NCBI GenBank assembly: GCA_022567775.1
Contig: JADFGH010000073.1
Coordinates: 1-9,013, forward strand
Reading direction: 5' to 3'
DNA from: Pseudomonadota bacterium
GTDB taxonomy: Bacteria > Pseudomonadota > Gammaproteobacteria > Steroidobacterales > Woeseiaceae
Length of the DNA stretch: 9,013 nucleotides
How positions within the stretch are numbered: the first letter of the stretch is position 1; each line of letters begins with the position of its first letter. The notes under the pieces were generated by a model that had not been told where the DNA came from, ran no database searches, and saw nothing but the letters and a program-made list of their open reading frames with translations. Shown here piece after piece: positions 1 to 5,142 of this stretch. Made by a program: the position numbers and the translations under genes.

Positions 1-2
1 TA

Positions 3-101
3 CCTGCCGGCGCGGCAGCCACCGTCAGCACCGGTATCGGCCCGTATCAGCCCGGCTCCGGCTGCCCGGTGCAAATAACGGCAGCACGCGTTGCACCGTA
101 G
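3..101 (+). CDS. possible C-terminal tail of an off-window gene
   Basis: One frame is open from the left edge to a TAG at 99-101 and reads PAGAAATVSTGIGPYQPGSG and then a short tail ending ITAARVAP. The residue mix is protein-like and about two thirds of its codons end in G or C, but the other two plus frames are also GC-rich and open for a while, so this is weak. Position supports it slightly: REP elements begin just after the stop, and such elements usually lie beyond gene ends, here between two convergent genes. No family is recognised. It could equally be non-coding. Confidence 0.25.
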   Translation, partial: PAGAAATVSTGIGPYQPGSGCPVQITAARVAP

Positions 102-111
102 TAGCGGCCCA

Positions 112-131
112 TGGGAGCGGCTTCAGCCGCG
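112..131 (+). repeat. single REP-like hairpin
   Basis: A GGGAG head is followed by a perfect 6-bp stem, GCGGCT (117-122) and AGCCGC (125-130), closed by a two-base loop, then GA. This head-plus-hairpin layout is that of repetitive extragenic palindromes in Xanthomonadales and Pseudomonas. Its stem sequence differs from that of the neighbouring pair at 135-197, so it belongs to a different subtype. It has the same orientation as the right-hand unit of that pair. Confidence 0.7.
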
Positions 132-134
132 AAT

Positions 135-197
135 AAATCGCCCGCTGGGGCGGGCTCCTACAATTGTTTCGTAGGAGCCCGCCCCAGCGGGCGATTT
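135..197. repeat. inverted REP pair (REPIN-like), possible bidirectional terminator
   Basis: The arms 135-161 and 171-197 are perfect 27-base reverse complements separated by a 9-base loop (162-170). Each arm has its own small hairpin: GCCCGC/GCGGGC at 140-145/150-155 and at 177-182/187-192, with a GTAGGAG head facing the loop. Two inverted REP units close together form a REPIN, an element type moved in trans by RAYT (Y1-type) transposases. No RAYT gene is present here. The element lies downstream of the minus-strand ridA-like gene and could stop transcription or protect mRNA 3' ends. It lacks a strong T-tract, so terminator function is uncertain. Confidence 0.85.
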
Positions 198-271
198 TCG
201 ATCTTCAAATCATAGTCTTGCGTTGTGTGGACACCAATCCTGGGTTTATGGGACAGCAGTGTTCCGTGATC

Positions 272-296
272 AATTAAGTAAACTGTCCCCTTAATT
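272..296. repeat. AT-rich palindrome overlapping the ridA-like stop codon
   Basis: AATTAAG (272-278) and CTTAATT (290-296) are perfect 7-bp inverted copies around an 11-base centre containing CTGTCCC (283-289). A further inverted copy, GGGACAG, lies at 250-256. Read on the minus strand the core is AATTAAGGGGACAG followed by TTTACTTAATT. From memory this resembles short motifs scattered in gammaproteobacterial genomes near Y1-type transposase genes, but that identity is not proven here. The minus-strand stop TAA (293-291) lies inside the right arm, so the element starts at the gene's very end. Confidence 0.55.
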
Positions 297-752
297 AGCT
301 ACAGCGATACACTCGATCTCCATGCGGGCATTCAGCGCGAGCCCGTTCGCGCCAAGCGCACTTCGCGCAGGCGGCATGTCGAAAAAGGTCACATAGACTT
401 CATTCATTGCAGCCCACTCGTCTATGTCGGCGAGAAAAATTGTGCATTTCACGATCCGATCCATGGATGATCCGAATGTCTTCAATTCTTCACTGATTAT
501 TTCCATGGCACGCCTGGTTTCCGCCTGGATGCCGCCCTCGACGGGTCGCAACGCGCCGCCCGGATCTGTACCGATTACGCCGGACAGGTAAATCATGTTG
601 TCTGCACGAACCGCCGATGAGAACGGCAAGCCGAGGTTTTCCGTGCCCGGCATGTGCAGGAACTCGAGGTCCGCTCCGTCGTCCGCGGGTGCCTGGCAGC
701 CTGCGGCCAGCAACAGAGCGGTGGAAATTACCATTATCGGAAATCTGCTCAT
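291..752 (-). CDS. RidA family protein with lipoprotein signal
   Basis: This is a 153-residue RidA/YjgF/UK114-fold protein; family members hydrolyse reactive enamines and imines made by other enzymes. The fold spans about residues 30-152. The residues matching RidA Arg105 and Glu120 are kept: R130 in PPARS and E145 in MEIEC, so deaminase activity is plausible. Unlike the usual cytosolic RidA of about 128 residues, it has an N-terminal extension with a basic start, a hydrophobic run and LLLAAGC, with Cys19 as a likely lipidation site. Gln at +2 favours the outer membrane. The ATG at 752 is chosen because the signal begins there and GAGGG (760-764) lies 7 bases upstream; an upstream in-frame ATG at 794 would overlap the GMC gene and spoil the signal. 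It is the last gene of the operon, 10 bases after the GMC stop. The family call is firm; export is inferred. Confidence 0.9.
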   Translation of the reverse strand: MSRFPIMVISTALLLAAGCQAPADDGADLEFLHMPGTENLGLPFSSAVRADNMIYLSGVIGTDPGGALRPVEGGIQAETRRAMEIISEELKTFGSSMDRIVKCTIFLADIDEWAAMNEVYVTFFDMPPARSALGANGLALNARMEIECIAVAN

Positions 753-762
753 CACTCGACCC

Positions 763-2430
763 TCAAATCTCGTTGTTTCTTGCGAAGGCGGCAATGTGTT
801 CCGCGGCGCGGAACGCCAGCGCCATGATTGTCATCGTCGGCTGACCGCGGCCCGAGGTGACGAAACTGGAACCGTCGCAGAGGAACAGGTTCGGAACATC
901 ATGCGTGCGGTGGTACTTGTCGACAACAGAGGTCCGAGCGTCGTCACCCATGCGGCAAGTGCCCAGCAGATGTGCGCCACCGTTCTGGTATTCGACCGGT
1001 GATGCCCACGATTTTTCTGCCCCGGCAGCATCGAGCAATTCCATACCACGATCCTGAAGGAATCTCGCAATTGCCAAATCGTCGTCATGGTCCTTGTACG
1101 TAATTCGCAGTGACGGCCGTCCCCAACGATCTTTGTGCGTCGGGTCGATCGTTATGTTATTGCTGTCCTGCGCCAGTGATGTGGCGCCGATGAACAGGAA
1201 CAGGATGCGAGTAAAATCGTGTTCGAGGTTCTTTTTGTATTCCGCGCCCCAATTCTGACTACCCGGACGTGCCCCAATTGCAGCAAAACCGATCGGCGTT
1301 GCGGCCGCAAAGGGCCGGGCGTCGATGCCGCCGCCACCGTAAAAGCCGCGCGCCGGATCGGTCTCGTAGAATTCATGCAGCAGGCGGGTGACCTGTACGC
1401 CTTTAAAATCGTTCAGCGGATGTTCGAACAATGCACGCGCCCTTGAATGACAGTTGAACATCAGGTTTCTGCCAACAAAACCGCTTGAGTTGGATAGCCC
1501 ATCCGGATGCGCATTGCTGGCGGAATTCAACAGCAGGCGCGGTGTTTCGGCACCATTACCTGACACGATCACGGCACGGGCCTTCTGCGAACGTTCGTTG
1601 CCGTCCGGATCGTAGTAGAGCACTTCGTCCGCACGGCCCTGATCATTGGTCTCAATTCGAAAGACCGCGCACTCTGCTCGAATCTCGCAATTACCGCTAG
1701 CCTCGGCCAGCGGAATCATTGTAACCAGTGTCGACGACTTCGCGCTGACTTCGCAGCCAAAGCCCATACAAAAACCACAATTGATACACGCCGGCCGGCC
1801 ATTATGCGCCCGTGACAGGATCGCAAGTGGTTCAACCTGCGCTTTCCATCCCAATTTCGCTGCGCCGCGCTCCATCAGAACGCCCGAAGACTTGATCGGC
1901 ATCGGCGGCATAGGAAACGGCCTGGATCGAAACGAGTCATATGGCCCTGGAGCACCAGACACGCCAATGTCCCAGTCTACTTTTGTGTAATACGGTTCGA
2001 GCTCTTCGTAGCTGATCGGCCAGTCGGCGAAATTAGTGCCGCTGATCGGACCAAGCATGCTGCGTTCTTTGAAGTCCGATTCGCGCAATCGCCAGAAATT
2101 GGCTGTGAAATGCACGCTGCTACCGCCGACAGTTTGCGCATAGTTAGTCGGCTGATTTTGTGGCGCCTCAGCGACCTTGCGTTCGTCATCTCGAAATGTC
2201 TGCTGATTGGTACGATTTCCGCCACTCGACAGTTCATTGAAAATCAATACCGACATTTCGTCATGTGTAAAGTCCGTCGTCCTGCGATACGGGCCCTGTT
2301 CCAGCACGACGACTTTGAATCCGTTGGTCGACAGCTCTTTCGCAAGGATGCCGCCAGCCGAGCCTGATCCAATGATGACAAAATCGACCGGCTCGTCGGT
2401 CGGGAACGTTACCTGGCCCTCATTGGCCAT
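763..2430 (-). CDS. GMC-family FAD-dependent oxidoreductase (dehydrogenase large subunit)
   Basis: A 555-residue flavoprotein of the glucose-methanol-choline family, closest in layout to the catalytic subunits of membrane or periplasmic sugar/alcohol dehydrogenases. The FAD Rossmann motif GSGSAG is at residues 21-26, with E44 ending the second strand. VGGSS at 101-105 is a second flavin-contact region. The C-terminal domain has HLLGTCRMG with the likely catalytic His487, and GRGQPTMTI near 530. A cysteine cluster C215-x2-C218-x2-C221-x4-C226 recalls Fe-S-binding segments of some bacterial FAD dehydrogenases. There is no signal peptide, so export would be by riding with the Tat-signal small subunit encoded just upstream. 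The ATG at 2430 is preferred over one at 2523 because a strong GGAGGAG sits 7 bases before it and the FAD motif then lies close to the N-terminus. It overlaps the upstream stop by 11 bases, indicating translational coupling. Substrate is unknown. Confidence 0.92.
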   Translation of the reverse strand: MANEGQVTFPTDEPVDFVIIGSGSAGGILAKELSTNGFKVVVLEQGPYRRTTDFTHDEMSVLIFNELSSGGNRTNQQTFRDDERKVAEAPQNQPTNYAQTVGGSSVHFTANFWRLRESDFKERSMLGPISGTNFADWPISYEELEPYYTKVDWDIGVSGAPGPYDSFRSRPFPMPPMPIKSSGVLMERGAAKLGWKAQVEPLAILSRAHNGRPACINCGFCMGFGCEVSAKSSTLVTMIPLAEASGNCEIRAECAVFRIETNDQGRADEVLYYDPDGNERSQKARAVIVSGNGAETPRLLLNSASNAHPDGLSNSSGFVGRNLMFNCHSRARALFEHPLNDFKGVQVTRLLHEFYETDPARGFYGGGGIDARPFAAATPIGFAAIGARPGSQNWGAEYKKNLEHDFTRILFLFIGATSLAQDSNNITIDPTHKDRWGRPSLRITYKDHDDDLAIARFLQDRGMELLDAAGAEKSWASPVEYQNGGAHLLGTCRMGDDARTSVVDKYHRTHDVPNLFLCDGSSFVTSGRGQPTMTIMALAFRAAEHIAAFARNNEI

Positions 2431-3016
2431 TTTGCTGCTCCTCCATGTATTGGGCATCGTAGTAACCAAACGGGTAGGACCATGCATGTGGCGGTCCGCC
2501 CATGCCGAGCAACTTCCAGCCAATGTCGTCGCGATTTCCTCCGTAGGACGCCATGCCGAATACGCCGAAGATCGTCAGGAACCGCGCGCCCTGAAAGAAT
2601 GGCGTTCGCTCTTTTATTTTCAGATACTCATCCTGGTCAGCTTCATCGAGATCGGAGAAACGATCGGCGCCCGGGTATGCCTCCGTTATGCCGGACTGGA
2701 ACTCGGCGAGCTGCATGCGTGCAAATTCCAGCGAATCCGCCAAAAAGGTACCGAATGCTTTGTCGGCAAAGTAAACGGCGCCGGCTTCGGTTGCGCCTGG
2801 CGTGTCGGTCGTTGGCAGTATGCGTGCCGCAATGGCAATGAATTCCCGAGCTTCTGCGCCCGTGATGTTCTCAAAAGCAGCGCCTTCATCCCGTGCGCTG
2901 CACGCGGCCTGGGATACAGCCACCATTGACGGTGCCGCCGCCCTCATCATGGTGGTGCCGACAAAAGTACCGGACCCCTGCAAAAAAGTTCGCCGGGTCA
3001 CTGCATCAATGAACAT
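2420..3016 (-). CDS. gluconate 2-dehydrogenase subunit 3-like protein, Tat-exported
   Basis: A 198-residue small subunit of the type paired with GMC dehydrogenases (gluconate, sorbitol, fructose and glucoside dehydrogenases). The N-terminus TRRTFLQGSG matches the twin-arginine motif (R8, R9), followed by a weakly hydrophobic stretch to about residue 36 and a possible cleavage near VSQA or ACSA. The mature part has ARILPTTDTPGATEAGAV at about 64-81, typical of this family, where the protein acts as a chaperone-like partner carrying the folded, FAD-loaded large subunit through the Tat pore. The start at 3016 has AGGGGG at 3023-3028, 6 bases upstream. It is the first gene of the minus-strand operon, and its promoter should lie in 3017-3278. 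No cytochrome c subunit follows within the window. Confidence 0.9.
   Translation of the reverse strand: MFIDAVTRRTFLQGSGTFVGTTMMRAAAPSMVAVSQAACSARDEGAAFENITGAEAREFIAIAARILPTTDTPGATEAGAVYFADKAFGTFLADSLEFARMQLAEFQSGITEAYPGADRFSDLDEADQDEYLKIKERTPFFQGARFLTIFGVFGMASYGGNRDDIGWKLLGMGGPPHAWSYPFGYYDAQYMEEQQNGQ
2438..2444 (-). promoter_or_regulatory. ribosome binding site of the GMC gene
   Basis: GGAGGAG on the minus strand, 7 bases before the ATG at 2430 and inside the end of the upstream subunit 3 gene. It decides the start of the GMC reading frame against in-frame ATGs further upstream. Confidence 0.8.
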
Positions 3017-3278
3017 GGTATTCCCCCTGGAGAATCAGGACTGGAAAATTAACACAGGATTGCTGCTTTGGCTCTAACCGTTGCTTATGAAAAACGACCT
3101 CAACAGCTGGCTTGCGAGCAGCTGGCAGAAGCTAAGGGCTGAAATGGTCTAATTTGCTGATAATATTGAACAAAGCCCGGCAGCTGCTGCAATCCCCGGA
3201 AACAGGGTGGCTCCTCAGCGGCTATTCCGGACCGCGTGGATCGCCTAATATGGCATCAATCAAACATCAGGGGACAAC
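3017..3278. promoter_or_regulatory. divergent intergenic region with promoters for both operons
   Basis: 262 bases separate two diverging operons, so at least one promoter for each direction must lie here or be shared. The only clear AT-rich island is about 3151-3170, with GATAAT at 3159-3164 as a weak -10 candidate for the plus operon; no good -35 is found at the right distance. CAGCTG occurs three times (3104-3109, 3119-3124, 3181-3186), the first two within a direct repeat CAGCTGG spaced 15 bases apart. These could be protein-binding sites, but nothing identifies the protein. No regulator gene is in the window. Confidence 0.5.
3269..3274 (+). promoter_or_regulatory. ribosome binding site of hiuH
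   Basis: AGGGGA lies 4 bases before the ATG at 3279. This supports that start, which also places the conserved TTHVLD motif at residues 5-10 as is usual for the family. Confidence 0.7.
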
Positions 3279-3626
3279 ATGGGGCGACTGACAACTCACG
3301 TACTCGATACAGCCAATGGCGTGCCTGGCGGTGGCATCAAAATACGTCTTTTTTCCCTCGACGGAGGCCGCGAACTCATAACAAGCACGGTGACCAACGA
3401 GGATGGGCGGACTGACAGTCCACTCCTCGACGAGGCAGCATTCAAAGCCGGGTCTTACGAACTCGAATTTTCCGTCGGCGAGTACTTCGCGGCGGCCGGC
3501 AACGAGCTTGCTGATCCACCGTTTCTTGACGATGTGGTGATCCGCGTGTCGCTGGCCGACGATAGCCACTATCACGTACCGCTCCTGGTATCGCCATGGA
3601 GCTATTCGACTTATCGCGGCAGTTAG
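3279..3626 (+). CDS. hiuH: 5-hydroxyisourate hydrolase (transthyretin-like)
   Basis: A 115-residue transthyretin-related protein that hydrolyses 5-hydroxyisourate, the unstable product of urate oxidation, to OHCU (2-oxo-4-hydroxy-4-carboxy-5-ureidoimidazoline). Both family signatures are intact: LTTHVLDTANGVPG at 4-17 and HYHVPLLVSPWSYSTYRGS at the C-terminus, ending exactly on YRGS. The catalytic set known from the family is present: His7, Arg44 (in NEDGRT), His99 (in YHVP) and Ser115. The length is normal and there is no signal peptide, so it is cytosolic. It is the first gene of the purine operon. Its stop is followed after a single base by the xdhA ATG, so the two are likely translationally coupled. 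Also called uraH or pucM in other genomes. Being encoded with xanthine dehydrogenase and a urate hydroxylase supports the hydrolase role over any other transthyretin-like role. Confidence 0.97.
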   Translation: MGRLTTHVLDTANGVPGGGIKIRLFSLDGGRELITSTVTNEDGRTDSPLLDEAAFKAGSYELEFSVGEYFAAAGNELADPPFLDDVVIRVSLADDSHYHVPLLVSPWSYSTYRGS

Positions 3627-3627
3627 A

Positions 3628-5142
3628 ATGACAAGCAATTCGCAGTCTTCGATCCGCTTCGTGCTTGATGGTGAAGTTATCGAACTGGCGGCCGTTGACC
3701 CAACGCGAACCGTTTTGCAGTATCTGCGTGAAGACCTTGGCAAAGTCGGCACCAAAGAGGGATGTGCCGAAGGCGATTGCGGAGCGTGCACCGTCGCGCT
3801 CGCCGAGGTTGATTCATCAGGCGGCCGGCTCCAGGTGCGTGCAATCAATTCCTGCATCCAGTTTCTGCCGACGCTGGATGGCAAAGAGTTAATCACAGTC
3901 GAAAGCCTGCGCGGCCCGGATGGCAGTCTGCATCCGGTGCAGCAGGCGATGGTCGACTGGCATGGCTCGCAGTGTGGATTCTGTACACCCGGATTCATCA
4001 TGTCGCTGTTTGCGCTCTACAAAAATAACGCGTCGCCCAGCCGCCGTGAGATTGATGACGCGCTGGCCGGCAACCTTTGCCGTTGTGCCGCTTATCGGCC
4101 GATCATCGAAGCGGCCAGGAGGATGGTGACCGATTACGGCGAACGGCAGCAGGCAGGGGGCTGGTTGCTGCAACCGCATGCCGCCAATGCCAGGGCCGGC
4201 GATGATGAAAAAAGACGCGTCGATTTGCTGAATTCGCTGAAAAGCGACCGCTCACTGGCACTCGAGGCTCATGGCAGGAAATTCTTCGCACCTCAAAGCA
4301 GCGATGAGATGGCGCATCTTCTGCATGAGTACCCGGACGCGACGGTCCTCGCAGGCGGCACGGATGTCGGGCTCTGGGTGACGAAGCAGCATAAAGAGCT
4401 CGAGGTCCTGATCTATACCGGCAGCGTCAGCGAGCTTCGGGCGCAGGCTGTTTCAGACTCTCAGCTGGAGATCGGCGCGGCAGTTTCTCTGAGCGACGCC
4501 ATGCAGCCAATCATCGAACACTACCCAACGCTCGAGGAACTGTTCCTGCGATTTGCCTCGCCGCCGATTCGAAATGCAGGCACGCTCGGCGGCAATATCG
4601 CTAACGGATCACCGATTGGCGACACCATGCCGGCATTACTGGTACTGGACACGAGCCTGGTACTCAGGAAAGGTGATGGCCGCCGAACCTTGCCCCTCAG
4701 TGACTTCTACATCGATCATCAGCAGACTGCGCTGCAGCCCGGTGAGTTCGTCGAAAAAATTCTGATTCCGCTGCCGGTCGACGGCGAACATGTCGAAAGC
4801 TACAAAGTGTCAAAACGATTTGACCAGGATATATCCGCGGTCTGCGGCGCATATCGGCTGGTGCTCGATGGTGGCAATGTCGCTGACATCAAGATTGCCT
4901 ATGGCGGCATGGCGGCAATTTGTAAGCGCGCGGAGCAATGTGAAAAAACACTGCGGGGGAAACCCTGGAACGAGGTGCTTCTGGATGAGGCCATGAACGC
5001 TCTCGGCAGGGATTTCACTCCGCTATCAGACATGCGATCAACGGCCCAGTACCGCCAGCGCATCTGCCGCAATCTCCTGCAACGCTTTTATCTCGACACC
5101 ACGGGCGCCGGTGATGAACGGCTATACAGCTATGGTCGCTAG
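3628..5142 (+). CDS. xdhA: xanthine dehydrogenase small subunit (2Fe-2S and FAD)
   Basis: A 504-residue electron-transfer subunit of bacterial xanthine dehydrogenase. The N-terminal plant-type 2Fe-2S domain has C46, C51, C54 and C76. The second 2Fe-2S domain has C116, C119, C151 and C153 (CGFC and CRC motifs). After a polar linker of roughly residues 165-215 comes the FAD-binding domain, with AGGTDVG at 242-248 and TLGGNIANGSPIGD from 319, then the CO-dehydrogenase-flavoprotein-type C-terminal domain (SYKVSKRFDQDISAV onward). Electrons pass from the molybdenum site in XdhB through both clusters to FAD and probably NAD+. Length is slightly above the usual 460-490, mainly from the linker and termini. 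All eight cluster cysteines are present and no frame disruption is seen. The stop overlaps the next gene, as expected for a coupled heterodimer. Confidence 0.96.
   Translation: MTSNSQSSIRFVLDGEVIELAAVDPTRTVLQYLREDLGKVGTKEGCAEGDCGACTVALAEVDSSGGRLQVRAINSCIQFLPTLDGKELITVESLRGPDGSLHPVQQAMVDWHGSQCGFCTPGFIMSLFALYKNNASPSRREIDDALAGNLCRCAAYRPIIEAARRMVTDYGERQQAGGWLLQPHAANARAGDDEKRRVDLLNSLKSDRSLALEAHGRKFFAPQSSDEMAHLLHEYPDATVLAGGTDVGLWVTKQHKELEVLIYTGSVSELRAQAVSDSQLEIGAAVSLSDAMQPIIEHYPTLEELFLRFASPPIRNAGTLGGNIANGSPIGDTMPALLVLDTSLVLRKGDGRRTLPLSDFYIDHQQTALQPGEFVEKILIPLPVDGEHVESYKVSKRFDQDISAVCGAYRLVLDGGNVADIKIAYGGMAAICKRAEQCEKTLRGKPWNEVLLDEAMNALGRDFTPLSDMRSTAQYRQRICRNLLQRFYLDTTGAGDERLYSYGR

Noticed and set aside
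112..197. A CRISPR array reading of the repeated GC-rich units
   Set aside because: The units are inverted, not direct, with no regular spacers; REP/REPIN explains them fully.
753..794. An upstream ATG at 794 for the ridA-like gene
   Set aside because: It would overlap the GMC end and put charged residues before the lipoprotein signal, which begins properly at 752 after a GAGGG.
595..1002. A 135-codon plus-strand open frame over the ridA/GMC junction
   Set aside because: Antisense to the RidA signal region and the GMC C-terminal motifs; no recognisable features.
2431..2523. An upstream ATG at 2523 for the GMC gene
   Set aside because: The extra 31 residues are unlike a family N-terminus, overlap the subunit 3 gene heavily, and the ATG at 2430 has a much better ribosome binding site.
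2207..2929. A 240-codon plus-strand open frame across the GMC and subunit 3 genes
   Set aside because: It is antisense to the coupled start/stop junction and Tat-signal gene; its translation shows no domain.
3246..3251. TAATAT as a -10 box close to hiuH
   Set aside because: Only four of six consensus bases and no matching -35 at 15-18 bases upstream.
3267..4001. A 244-codon open frame on the minus strand across hiuH and the start of xdhA
   Set aside because: It lies antisense to two genes with unmistakable family motifs; its translation is low in complexity, rich in Ser/Arg/Pro and matches no family I know.
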